DNA from: Gonocerus acuteangulatus
Taxonomy: Eukaryota > Arthropoda > Insecta > Hemiptera > Coreidae
DNA: 64,000 nt
NCBI GenBank assembly: GCA_946811695.1
Contig: OX328125.1
Span: 110,176,337-110,240,336 of the forward strand
Direction: 5' to 3'
Below the pieces are notes generated by a model. It did no database searches, was not told the DNA's origin, and was given only the letters and a program-made list of their open reading frames with translations. How positions within the stretch are numbered: the stretch's first letter is position 1; every line of letters starts with the position of its first letter. Shown piece after piece: positions 34,741-44,933 of this stretch. The translations under genes and the position numbers were made by a program.

Positions 34741-35548
34741 TCCGGCCCGGTACGGACCACATGTACATCCGGCCCGGTACGGACCACATGTACATCCGGC
34801 CCGGTACGGACCACATGTACATCCGGCCCGGTACGGACCACATGTACATCCGGCCCGGTACGGACCACATGTACATCCGGCCCGGTACGGACCACATGTA
34901 CATCCGGCCCGGTACGGACCACATGTACATCCGGCCCGGTACGGACCACATGTACATCCGGCCCGGTACGGACCACATGTACATCCGGCCCGGTACGGAC
35001 CACATGTACATCCGGCCCGGTACGGACCACATGTACATCCGGCCCGGTACGGACCACATGTACATCCGGCCCGGTACGGACCACATGTACATCCGGCCCG
35101 GTACGGACCACATGTACATCCGGCCCGGTACGGACCACATGTACATCCGGCCCGGTACGGACCACATGTACATCCGGCCCGGTACGGACCACATGTACAT
35201 CCGGCCCGGTACGGACCACATGTACATCCGGCCCGGTACGGACCACATGTACATCCGGCCCGGTACGGACCACATGTACATCCGGCCCGGTACGGACCAC
35301 ATGTACATCCGGCCCGGTACGGACCACATGTACATCCGGCCCGGTACGGACCAGATGTACATCCGGCCCGGTACGGACCACATGTACATCCGGCCCGGTA
35401 CGGACCACATGTACATCCGGCCCGGTACGGACCACATGTACATCCGGCCCGGTGCGGACCACATGTACATCCGGCCCGGTACGGACCACATGTACATCCG
35501 GCCCGGTACGGACCACATGTACATCCGGCCCGGTACGGACCACATGTA
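34741..35548. repeat. 27-bp minisatellite in the 5' LTR, about 30 copies
   Basis: Same unit as in the 3' LTR. A GGTGCGGACC variant again lies three standard units from the unique part, and a CCAGATG variant lies four units further away. Apparent frames of about 270-350 codons on both strands are artefacts. Confidence 0.97.
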
Positions 35549-36135
35549 TAATTTGCACGCCTCCCTGGCATGGGTGGTGCGCGCAAATCTTGATCGAGCA
35601 AGCTCGGCATCGCCGGATATGAGTCCCGGCGTGGAGTTGATAAAAGTGGACTGTATGAAATTATATGTAACAAAGATTTACGTAAGATAAATAGCTATAT
35701 TAAATAAAACATATTTCTTCCCTGGGCTTGAAGAGCCAATGGTGTTAATATTGTTAATGATTGAGATTAATGTTGCCTGGGGATTACGGTGGCCGCATGC
35801 TGTGATGTTGTCTCGACGTTCGCCGGTTCGCTGTCTTCGCTCCTCTCTCCTCCGCACTCGCGCTCCTGGCCGGAGATTCGCCTCTACTCCCTCATGGCGT
35901 TGGATTGCATCTTCTTCGGTAAATGGGTGAGGAGATTTTGCTGAGGAAGAGCTGTTGAGCGGTGTCAGTGCTCTTCAGCTGCCCAGGACGTACTGCTGTC
36001 TGGGCTCGGTGCATGTACCCTAGCGCTGCGTGCTGCAGTGCTTGCTTGCAGAAGTTCCTGCTTCACGCACTGGACCGAGAGAGTGCGTGGGGTCTTCGAT
36101 AGGCGATTGATACGAGTTAACTCGTAGAACGAACA
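34741..36135 (-). repeat. 5' LTR of the BEL/Pao element
   Basis: About 1395 bp: about 30 copies of the 27-bp unit (34741-35548) and the 587-bp unique part. The size difference from the other LTR (about 570 bp) equals 21 repeat units. Confidence 0.88.
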
Positions 36136-36247
36136 CATACTAAGACTGAGGCTAGCTAAATCATCTGTGTCGAGAGGCTTAGTAATCAGCTTATTACGAT
36201 AAGTTCTATAAAGGTCTGTACTATTGTTTTTTTCACTGGACTGTTCG

Positions 36248-36655
36248 CTATTTTCTAATGTTATTGTAAAATATTTTATTTAAAAATTTAATTTCTGTCT
36301 GCTTATTTACAGAGTTCCTGTTTTTAATAATGTGGATATTTTCCTTTATTTTTCGCTTGATATTGTTTCTGTCCTTGTCAACTATTGCTATGTCGCCCAA
36401 GTCAAATGTATGTCCGTTCTTAAATGCCTGGTCCGTTACAGCTGCTTTATTTGATTTCTCGTCTATATTTTTGGCATGCTGCTTAATTCTATTTTTTAGT
36501 ATTTGTGATGATTCCCCTATGTAGCATTTGTTAGAATCTTTACATTCGACCTTATATACATTATATTTTGAATTTATTTTATTTACTTGGTCCTTAATTT
36601 TGCTGAAATTCTTTTCTATTTTGTTATTATATTTCCAGCTTATCTGGCAATCCCG
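36248..36655 (-). pseudogene. Penelope-like element GIY-YIG endonuclease domain (fragment)
   Basis: A minus-strand frame of 135 codons, bounded upstream by a stop rather than a start, reads NVYKVECKDSNKCYIGES and then LKNRIKQHAKNID. The VYK...CYIG spacing and the following R-x-x-x-H match the GIY-YIG nuclease of PLEs. The C-terminus contains KENIHIIKNRNSVNKQTE and ends at 36248; a related C-terminus occurs at 41816-41930. The reverse transcriptase is absent. The BEL/Pao element lies 112 bp downstream. Confidence 0.8.
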
Positions 36656-36849
36656 TTACAGGCCAGTTTCATCCTGTTTGCTATTGCCGGGTGAAAATCG
36701 AATGAATAAAAATTATTTTCTATTTGCTCTTTTACTTTTCTGGTTTCTTGAATGTTTTTATTCCTATTTTGACAAAGTATATGGTTATTTATGGTGCTCC
36801 CCTCATGAATTTACTTGGTTCCAAAATTATTAAAAAACTGTAATGGCCC

Positions 36850-36878
36850 CTGAGGAGGTGGCATAAAGGCCACGAAAC
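36850..36878 (+). ncRNA. Hammerhead-like core upstream of the PLE fragment
   Basis: CTGAGGA, a perfect 5-bp stem (GTGGC/GCCAC, loop ATAAAG) and GAAACGTGTA. GCCC before and GGGC after can form stem I, and GTA suits a cleavage triplet. It points opposite to the GIY-YIG frame, as expected if an inverted terminal-repeat fragment joins a 5'-truncated PLE. Confidence 0.65.
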
Positions 36879-37000
36879 GTGTAGGGCGTACAATCAATAA
36901 ATAGTAAAAAGAGAATTGGAGTACTATTCTTTTGACCTTAGCCATATATAAAGAATAAATAATTATACGTAAATAAAGGTCAGAAATACGTGGAAAATAA

Positions 37001-37004
<4 letters not shown>

Positions 37005-37051
<47 letters not shown>
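37005..37051. repeat. (TA)n microsatellite
   Basis: TA run of about 47 bp. Confidence 0.97.
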
Positions 37052-37056
<5 letters not shown>

Positions 37057-37362
37057 CTTAGGTACAGCGTTTTCTTTTATGTGACGGCAAAAAAAAAATA
37101 AATAAACTTATAAATGTGGATATGAGACACACTGGTTATGGAAGGATACAGATTTTTCTGTGAGGAATTTATGAGAGATGTGAACGGGAGAAATAACAAG
37201 GAGCATTGGAATCCGATATTGAATATGGAATATTGAATGCTGTAGGAATACAAATATAGCCAAGATAATATTCAACTATGTTGTCTTTTTAATATACCAA
37301 ATTCTCTAAAAATAGACAAAATTTATTCATATTTCTAGAGGGATGAATATCTATAAATTTTA

Positions 37363-37870
37363 TGTAAAGATGGAATGGTTGGGATTCGGCTAAAAAAACC
37401 TCAATATGATTTTTGTTAAAAAAAATCATCTCTGTAAAATTAATTAGTTACTATTAGCTTCTATAGTTTTCATTGGTATGTAGTTTCTTATTTCTTTGTA
37501 AAATCAATTAATGTTACTAATTACTATTAAAATCAATTATTGTACCTATTTACTTATACATACTTCAGTAAAATAGCCCCCTTTTTTTTTCTTCTTCTTT
37601 TTATGTTTCTATTGATTTTAATTCTACTCGTTCTAAGAATTTAAGACGAAATTGTTCTTTTATAATAAGTTAATTGTATTTATAGTTCTGTTACTTATCA
37701 CAATTATAAACTTTTTTTTATGTTTCTGTATTAATTTCTGTTTTTTTTTTGTTGTAATTTTAGCTGACGAAGGTTACCAATGAGTAGCCGAAACGTCCAA
37801 AATATAGATTTTTTTAACAAAAATCATATTGAGGTTTTTTTAGCCGAATCCCAACCATTCCATCTTTACT
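37363..37870 (+). mobile_element. PLE-type terminal repeat with inverted partial copy, copy 1
   Basis: TAAAGATGGAATGGTTGGGA at 37363 is mirrored at 37806-37870 (TTTAGCCGAATCCCAACC...). The right copy is the more complete one and contains the hammerhead-like core at 37764. The same element occurs at 60222-60730 in the opposite orientation. Confidence 0.65.
37764..37797 (+). ncRNA. Hammerhead-like core
   Basis: CTGACGA, stem GGTTAC/GTAGCC (one G-U pair; loop CAATGA), GAAACGTC. ATTTT before and AAAAT after can extend stem I. The sister copy at 60295-60328 has GGCTAC, turning the G-U pair into G-C. Confidence 0.65.
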
Positions 37871-38671
37871 TATCACCTCGACGGCTAACTATCTAATTAT
37901 CATGATCAATTTTATATAAATATGTATTGTTCTATTTTTATAAAACTTTTATAATCTTATTTTTGTATTTTGCATAGGAATATAAAGTGATCTTGAAATG
38001 ACCTTGAGGACTATTAATAGAAATAAATAAAAATAAAGCACATATCATGGAGGTAATATTTTCTGTTTTTTCAGTATCCCCAGTCAAAAATTCATTTTTT
38101 TTGCAAAATAAAAATATTTTTTCGTCAAATTACCTTGATTTTATGCCGATAGGGTGACCCAGATTCGAATCCAGCCCAAAATCATGGAAGCTCTAGTTAT
38201 TTCTTCTTAAACGACTTCATTCGAAATTTGAATTTCATATGCCCTTCAAAATGAAGTGCTGGGGTCGAACGGACTCGGGATTCGGATTCAGCGTGTCGAT
38301 ATACATAATAATATATGTATGGTGTCTTTTGAAAATACAACTTTTTTATTTTGTGTGCCTTTGTAATAAATAAATTAAAAATAAAATACATAAAAGCATG
38401 TAAATTATTTTTTTGTTATTTCAAATTTCATTCTGGCAGCTAAGCCCCGGGTTATCGTGCCCCTGCGACCAATATATTGTTGTATGGGGTTGCCTGAGAG
38501 TTGTGTGTAGCTTGATGTCCTGTTTGATTTGAATTGTTTTAGGACATTGAGTGTAAATGTTCAATATTCTGTTTAGTGAACTAAGAATATCTGTATAGAT
38601 GTAAATAAATTTGTGTGTTAGTTACCTTTAAATAAAGCCAAATATTTGGTTTACAGACGGTCTTAAAGTAA

Positions 38672-38673
<2 letters not shown>
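37871..38673. other. No gene recognised
   Basis: AT-rich interval. Right after 37870 the text TCACCTCGACGGCTAACT is shared with 60732-60752, so the PLE-associated repeat may extend about 30 bp further. The rest is unassigned. Confidence 0.4.

Positions 38674-38734
<61 letters not shown>
38674..38734. repeat. (TA)n microsatellite
   Basis: TA run of about 60 bp. Confidence 0.97.
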
Positions 38735-38736
<2 letters not shown>

Positions 38737-38968
38737 ACACCGTCGGACCGATTTTGACCAAACTTGACACAATTGTAGGTCATGGTCCCGAGAGTGTTAA
38801 AATCGTCCATGACTCACAGTTCGGAGGTCACGGGTTCGAAACTGTGAACCCCAAAAGTTACATATGTGCGTTGTTAGATTTTAATATTACTTATTTGGTT
38901 TATAATTTATATTTGCATTTCTAGATGCAGAAAGTAGGTGTAGCATGGCACGCCGGGTAACAGCTAGT
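38735..38968 (+). repeat. Unclassified repeat ending CAGCTAGT
   Basis: Starts after TA with CCGACCGATTTTGACC-like text and ends GCCGGGTAACAGCTAGT. The CTAG end could suit a Helitron 3' end, but no clear terminal hairpin is visible. Class uncertain. Confidence 0.3.
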
Positions 38969-39220
38969 AATTTATAAATACTATTCTTGTATAAATCAAT
39001 TACCTATTTAAAATGTATATGTTTGTATGCGTGTCGTGAGGTGTATAATTGTATAATTATACAAATAATACAATTGTATTAAACATGGAATATAATTCTT
39101 AAAAATATACAAACTTTAATGTTCTAAGAATAGGAGGTTTAAAATCAAATAAAAAACATGAAAACGGAAATATAAATATAATGAAAAACAATTACTGATT
39201 TTAATTTTTAATAAAATTGT

Positions 39221-39228
<8 letters not shown>

Positions 39229-39285
<57 letters not shown>
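39229..39285. repeat. (TA)n microsatellite
   Basis: TA run of about 55 bp. Confidence 0.97.
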
Positions 39286-39736
39286 GGAAGTAGGTGGGTG
39301 TTCGGTTTATGTTTATTTTTATGTAATAGTAATATTTTTTTTTTTTCAGATGGGTTTGCCCTCACTAAAAATCTTTACCTATATAAGTATATATATATAT
39401 AAAGAATGAGTAATTAAATCTTTTCCAGTAATTAAAATATCGTAGAAATCTTGAAAACATTATGACTTAATACAAATATTCTACCACGCCCCTCCCACAA
39501 CCTATTTGATTCTAATGACCCCATTCTCTGGATTATGTATCTATGTGATCCGATTGATGAATAGTTCATAGAACCGATTCTCATTGAGATTCATGACCCG
39601 TTCTTTAGGGTCCTTCATAGGGGTCATGTGGGCTACAATTAAACCTCGAAGAGTCTCTCATTAACCCAGTATGGAAATGTTTTAATTGCTTCTTTTAGGG
39701 ATTGAATAGTAGCTAGCTTTGTAATTAGGATCGGTG

Positions 39737-39782
<46 letters not shown>

Positions 39783-39974
39783 TTTATTTCGTTTTATTTT
39801 CTGTATTTTTTTAATCTATGCTGATGAATGTCCGTTTACATTACACCCTGACCTAGTTATTTCTATAGGCATTTTCAGAAAGGAAAGCTACTTCGTAAAA
39901 GCAATAACATGACTGCCATCAATGGACAACTTCTGGCATAAATAAGCTTTAGCGGTGACTAAACTGGAAAAATA
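39286..39974. other. No gene seen; contains a poly-T run
   Basis: A T run of about 40 bases lies at 39741-39780. No SINE or LINE body could be recognised beside it. Confidence 0.4.
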
Positions 39975-39986
39975 CCGTCCCAAAAA

Positions 39987-40205
39987 GGGTCCGCTGGCGT
40001 CCCCGCATGCGCATTGGCGTGGCCATGTACGAAAAAGAAGTATTTATGTATCACAAAAAAATTGTCCGCTGGCGTTCGCGCATGCGCCTTGGCGTGGACG
40101 TGTATGAAAAAGAATACTGTATGTGTTACAAAAAAGAGTCCGCTGGCGTTCGCGCATGCGCAGAGGAGTTCGCGCATGCGCAGAGGAGTTCGCGCATGCG
40201 CAGTG
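39987..40205. repeat. GC-rich tandem repeat with CGCGCATGCGCA palindromes
   Basis: Units of roughly 70 bp start GTCCGCTGGCGTTCGCGCAT; the last part collapses to 20-bp units. Intact CGCGCATGCGCA lies at 40151, 40171 and 40191, with near matches at 40004 and 40077. The motif equals the consensus of NRF1-family factors (Ewg in flies). Overlapping frames here are artefacts. Confidence 0.75.
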
Positions 40206-40577
40206 GTAATGTACGAAAAAGATAACTGTATGTTATAGAGTACAATACATAGGTATATCGGGTGGACCTAAAGCATATTTATGTTTCTGACTTTGAGCAG
40301 AAGGCCCTAACGAAATCTTTTTTTTTTTATATATATATATTTAAGCGCCCAAATATATTTATCCTCTGCTGCATCTACTGCTGAGATCATTTACACAATC
40401 CTATTCTGTTTTGTTTTATGCATTATTCTCTCGAAATATTATTATCGAAATAATTTCTAACAATCATTGTTACTTATAGATTTAAATTATACTATATTTT
40501 ATAAATGTTTACAGAAAATTGGCACTGGCTGCAAAAAAATATTGGTTCAACCATTAAAAATAACTAAACCTAAAAGA

Positions 40578-40578
<1 letters not shown>
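40206..40578. other. No gene seen
   Basis: AT-rich sequence with no recognised element. Confidence 0.4.

Positions 40579-40620
<42 letters not shown>
40579..40620. repeat. (TA)n microsatellite
   Basis: TA run that served as target of the adjacent hAT-like MITE. Confidence 0.97.
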
Positions 40621-40623
<3 letters not shown>

Positions 40624-40854
40624 CATGGGCGTATATAGGAAATAATTTCGGGTGGGGGGAGGGGGCTGGGACCATTTCCGGGGTATGGCATTCTAAAAAT
40701 TTAGAACTTGGAATAGTTTTAGGCAACTAAAACGCTATTACACCCAAAATAAAATATTTTTTATGAACTAAGTGATGTTATTTCATTTATTTTTAAGGTT
40801 TTATGGGACATTTTTACCGATCGAATCAAAATTTCGGGTATATATACGCCCATG
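40624..40854. mobile_element. hAT-like MITE, CATGGGCG family, copy 2
   Basis: Termini CATGGGCGTATATA and inverse; ATATAATA and ATATAGTA flank it (7 of 8). It aligns with 23313-23542 along its length, including CATTTCCGGGGTATGG and ATTTAGAACTTGGAATAG. Confidence 0.85.
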
Positions 40855-40862
40855 ATATAGTA

Positions 40863-41569
40863 AATTATACGTATTCATTTTGATAACAAAAATTGGACAA
40901 GTTTCTTAATCGGCAATATATGTTTATTACGAGTGGAGGATTTCTTATGAATGGCCTATTCTTTATAAAAAAAGATTTAAAAGCTTTGTATTTCTGAGGA
41001 ATGTGCAACAATTACTCATGAGTTGTGTCACTAGCTCCGTTATTTATGATGAGGATGCTTATCCCAGGAGTGCAACGGCACCGGATAGCTCACTACTTTC
41101 ATAATCCTTCAAGACTAAATCAGCAGGAATTTTCGCACGACTTAGCAAACAATTCTATTGTCCTTCAATTAGGGGATCTTGAGAACCACCTCGAGGTTAA
41201 CAACATTACTTTTCTCGCTTACGGCATTGTATTTCTCTCGTAATATTATAATGTATTTATGTATTCGTTTATTTTAAAGTATCAAAGATGATGTCTTCAA
41301 GAATAGAAGACCTCATAGCCGAAACTTTGAGGAATAGCTAGGCCACCGGAAATAGCTTAGGTTCCTTCCAAGAATGGAACTATACAAGAGAAAGTGCAAA
41401 CCAACGGATGCAGGCCCAGAAGAATTGGGGTGCTCACCATGATAAGGGGCTGTATTTCATTATTTTAAAAAATAAAAAAAAAATCTCAGATAGAAAAATT
41501 AACATTAGATCAGTATTCTACAACTAATTATATATAACTGGCGGAAGGTCAATAAAATATCGCCACACA
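40863..41569. other. No gene recognised
   Basis: Text at 41286-41330 resembles a decayed hammerhead (GATGATG ... GAAAC with CAAAG/CTTTG flanks), but the first core is broken. Otherwise unassigned. Confidence 0.4.
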
Positions 41570-41594
41570 CTTTTACACTTTTATTTATCTTCCC

Positions 41595-41628
41595 TACATG
41601 TTTCGCACCATTTTTGGTGCCTCTTCAG
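41595..41628 (-). ncRNA. Hammerhead-like core in a PLE terminal repeat
   Basis: On the minus strand: CTGAAGA, a perfect stem (GCACC/GGTGC), GAAACATGTA. TTCCC before and GGGAA after form stem I. ACATGT is self-complementary, so two RNAs could pair to complete stem III with cleavage after GUA. This is the best-structured of the set and the one with PLE coding sequence on the same strand. Confidence 0.7.
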
Positions 41629-41815
41629 GGGAACACACTTAAACATAAAATTCAGCCTCAACCTGAGGAATGGAACCTTCCACTAGCCGGGCCTCGTCTA
41701 GACTGAACGAATCCAATATGGTGTCAAATAGTCAGCTGATCGATAATCGATCTGTCATAAATTTAAAATTGATTTTAATTTCCAGATGAAATATAGTCCT
41801 ATAATACTAATTTTC

Positions 41816-41930
41816 CTATGTTTTATCAAATAAATTAATGATAATATTATTAAGATGGTGTATTTCCGTTTTTTTATTTATCACTTTTTTCCTGTTTTTA
41901 ATGATGTGTATGTTTTCTCTAATCTCTTAT
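41816..41930 (-). pseudogene. PLE GIY-YIG protein C-terminus (fragment)
   Basis: The frame reads RENIHIIKNRKKVINKKTE and ends in TAG at 41816-41818; upstream it is closed by a TAA. It aligns with the C-terminus at 36248-36330 (shared ENIHIIKNR). Confidence 0.7.
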
Positions 41931-41994
41931 ATATATTTGGGCTAAGGGCCATTTAATGAATAATTACTACTAATTAGATATAAGAAAAAGTTAG

Positions 41995-42804
41995 GGGTAA
42001 CATCCAGTTACTTTTGAAGTAGCAGTAGTGATTTTAATAGTGATTCAGCGCATGCGCATAACTACTTTGCCCTCCTATTGGAGGATTCCGATGAGCAATT
42101 GTATTGGTTCTTGCTGGGAGTAAAGTAACCTTCAACAGTGAATTAGAGTTTGTTTGTGAAAAAGCTCTTTTTATGGTAGTGAGAAAGAATGGGTCTTTTA
42201 CAAATAGTTCGCGATGTTACTCACAAAGAAAAAGCGATTGGTTTCTTACTCGCAAAATTTAACAGAATTCTATTAATTTTAACGAGTTCGATAGACTAGA
42301 GTCGCTAAAATTAATAGAATTCTATTAATTTTAGCGATATGGATTGACTAGAGTTTTGACATCTTCTTGAGCGAGCGAAGCGAGCGGAAATGCATAGCAC
42401 GTATGCCCGTAATGCTAAATAAATGTAAAATATCCAAAAAGAGAGAGAGAGAGAGAGAAAAAATTAATAAAATATGTGTGTTTACAAATATCATTGTTCG
42501 TGTTATCCTTCATAACCTGCAAAACAGTTAACCTTAATGCTTAATAACGTTTTTCGAAGTTAAGAGAATTGATTTTGATCAAATTAACCTTTTCATTAAT
42601 AAAAAAAAAATTAAATATTGCTTGTCATTATCTAATATGGCTTATAACCGTAGATAACGAGTCAAGTAGTAATAGATTACCAGCAAAGAACCAATCAGTA
42701 AGCTTATCAGCTAATCAGTAAGTTTATCAGCGAGTACGAGTAACTGTTATAAATCACTACAGCTACTTCAAAAGTAACTGGATGTGGTCTTCGCAAAAAG
42801 ACCC
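41995..42804. mobile_element. Snapback MITE, GGGTC family, copy 3
   Basis: The right end is intact (AAGTAACTGGATGTGG ... AAAAAGACCC); the left end has lost about 13 bp of the terminus. AAAGTTAG and AATGTTAG flank it (7 of 8). The interior aligns with 4436-5203, including the AATAGAATTCTATTAATTTT palindrome. Confidence 0.82.
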
Positions 42805-42809
42805 AATGT

Positions 42810-42960
42810 TAGTTTAAACGCGATTGAACACCTTCGGTTTTAGCACTTTTCTCCGAAGGAAAGTAGCTATTGAGGTTGGACTCATGACGGAATTTTTGAA
42901 AAATTTCTTCAAATCTTTATCGATCCTACCTAGTAGACACCGAAAATGACCCCCGTTAAA
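42810..42960 (-). repeat. Dispersed repeat with a conserved short frame
   Basis: On the minus strand the text encodes CLLGRIDKDLKKFFKNSVMS and SIATFLRRKV. The plus-strand copy at 59482-59590 encodes nearly the same peptide. The conserved frame suggests transposon coding sequence, but I cannot name the protein. Confidence 0.5.
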
Positions 42961-42961
42961 A

Positions 42962-42965
<4 letters not shown>

Positions 42966-43040
<75 letters not shown>
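42966..43040. repeat. (TA)n microsatellite
   Basis: TA run of about 75 bp, among the longest in the window. Confidence 0.97.
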
Positions 43041-43046
<6 letters not shown>

Positions 43047-43049
43047 CTG

Positions 43050-43745
43050 TTAACACGATAGCGGCCAGAGTTTTTGTTATTTCGTCACGAAACTTGGAAT
43101 ATAGCAATCAATTAGCAAACGATTGAACGAGTTCGTTAACCACCAAAGTCGGTCCACCGGAAGGGGGGGGGGTTACCCCGAACCCAAAACACTAATTTGA
43201 CTATTTCAGTCGTAATATTTTTTATATTTCAACGAAACTTGGTATTCGTAGTGGTAATATAGAGATAAAAGTGAGATATAAAAATGAACTAAATCGGTTC
43301 GTTAGAAGGGGGGGTTTATTCCGGACCCACAATACCAATTCGCCACTACCAGCCGTGATTTTTGGTATATTTCGACGAAACTCGGTATTCGTAGTGCTAA
43401 TCCACAGGTAAATATGTGTTGTAAAAATAAACTAAATCGGTTCATTAGGAGGGGGTGTTTACTCCGGACCCACAATACCAATTCGCCACTACCAGCCGTG
43501 ATTTTTGGTATATTTCGACGAAACTCGGTATTCGTAGTGGTAATCTACAGGTAAATATGTGTTGTAAAAATAAACTAAATCGGTTCATTGGAAGGGGGGT
43601 TTTACTCCGGTCCCAAATTCCTAATATACTCATACCGGTCGTAATTTCTGCTGTATTGTAACGAAACGCGGTATACGTTGTGGGTAACTCATGAGAAAGA
43701 AGTGTTGCAAAAATGAGCTCAATCGGTCAATCGGAAAGCGGGGGT
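43050..43745. repeat. Tandem repeat of about 143 bp, five copies
   Basis: Units share ATATTTCGACGAAACTCGGT, ATTCGTAGTGGTAATCTACA and AAATCGGTTCATTGGAAGGG. The two central units are nearly identical; outer ones are diverged. Confidence 0.85.
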
Positions 43746-44121
43746 TTAATTCGTATATATTTCAATAGAAAAGCCCGTCAGACGTAGGTTCACAAAGCCG
43801 CCGCAAGGAGCGCTTTCTACCACTAGAGTGACTGTATCCTGCTCCTGCGTTAGATCAAAATACGATAATATGAGGTTTTTCGTATTTATTACGTAGTGTA
43901 GTAGGTACCATGTGTAAACATAACTCTGGAAGCAAATTAATAATTGATAAGTTACTCATTACAAAATTAAAAGAGAACTATTCACGTTTTTATTTTATTT
44001 ATGTAGGATATTTTAAGCAAATTGTTCTCGAAAGCAGTCTACACTACCCAAATTCTGAGGAAAGTGCTTAGTTATGCAGCTCCTGCGTGACGGACTTTTT
44101 TCCCTTTCGGCACCACTGTGC

Positions 44122-44933
44122 GGCATGCCCTTTAGACTAATAGCGTCTTTCGTGACAACAGGCAGGCATGCCCCGTAGCATGATAGCCACTCTCGTGACA
44201 AGAGGCAGGCATGCCCCGTAGCATGATAGCCACTCTCGTGACAACAGGCAGGCATACCCCGTAGCATGATAGCCACTCTCGTGACAACTGGCAGGCATGC
44301 CCCGTAGCATGATAGCCACTCTCTTGACAACAGGTAGGCATGTCCCGTAGCATGATAGCCACTCTCGTGACAACCGGTAGGCATGTCCCGTAGCATGATA
44401 GCCACTCTCGTGACAACAGGTAGGCATGTCCCGTAGCATGATAGTCACTCTCGTGACAACTGGTAGGCATGTCCCGTAGCATGATAGTCCTTCTCGTGAC
44501 AACAGGTAGGCATGGCCCGTAGCATGATAGCCACTCTCGTGACAACAGGCAGGCATGCCCCGTAGCATGGTAGTCACTCTCTTGACAACAGGTAGGCATG
44601 TCCCGTAGCATGATAGCCACTCTCGTGACAACTGGCAGGCATGTCTCGTAGCATGATAGTCACTTTCGTGACAACAGGCAGGCATGTCTCGTAGCATGAT
44701 AGTCACTTTCGTGACAACAGGCAGGCATGCCCCGTAGCATGATAGTCACTCTCGTGACAACAGGTAGGCATGGCCCGTAGCATGATAGTCACTCTCGTGA
44801 CAACAGGCAGGCATGCCCCGTAGCATGGTAGTCACTTTCGTGACAACAGGCAGGCATGTCTCGTAGCATGATAGTCACTTTCGTGACAACAGGCAGGCAT
44901 GTCTCGTAGCATGATAGACACTTTCGTGACAAG
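44122..44933. repeat. 43-bp minisatellite, about 19 copies
   Basis: The unit contains GCCCCGTAGCATGATAGCCA and CTCTCGTGACAACAGGCAGG. Variants (CAACTGG, CTCTTG, CATGTCTCG) are scattered. All three minus-strand frames stay open, giving spurious frames of 130-190 codons. Confidence 0.97.

Larger units (their letters stand above)
29391..36135 (-). mobile_element. BEL/Pao LTR retrotransposon, non-autonomous deletion derivative
   Basis: Two direct repeats (29391-30214 and 34741-36135) enclose a minus-strand gag-pol-like frame at 30482-33280. On the minus strand the LTR starts TGTTCGTTCTACGAG. The LTRs differ mainly in minisatellite copy number; in the roughly 590 bp outside it I count about six substitutions. 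A purine-rich AGGTGGGCGG precedes the 3' LTR. The outer LTR edge coincides with the minisatellite, so the exact end and the target duplication could not be fixed; the primer-binding site was not recognised. Confidence 0.88.
41570..41930 (-). mobile_element. Penelope-like element 3' end with terminal hammerhead-like motif
   Basis: The minus strand runs from a PLE endonuclease C-terminus (41816-41930) through about 190 bp to a hammerhead-like core (41595-41628) and an AAATAAAAGTG-type end. This is the expected order for PLE coding sequence followed by its terminal repeat, on one strand. Confidence 0.7.

Noticed and set aside
34727..35690. Long frames of about 270-350 codons on both strands
   Set aside because: They are the 27-bp LTR minisatellite read in several frames.
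38735..38968. Confident Helitron call
   Set aside because: Only the CTAGT end fits; no terminal hairpin or TC start could be shown.
41286..41330. GATGATG ... GAAAC string as a hammerhead
   Set aside because: The first core does not match CTGANGA; only flank pairing and the second core are present.
44013..44706. Frames of 130-189 codons on the minus strand
   Set aside because: Three frames of the same 43-bp minisatellite; no independent coding signal.
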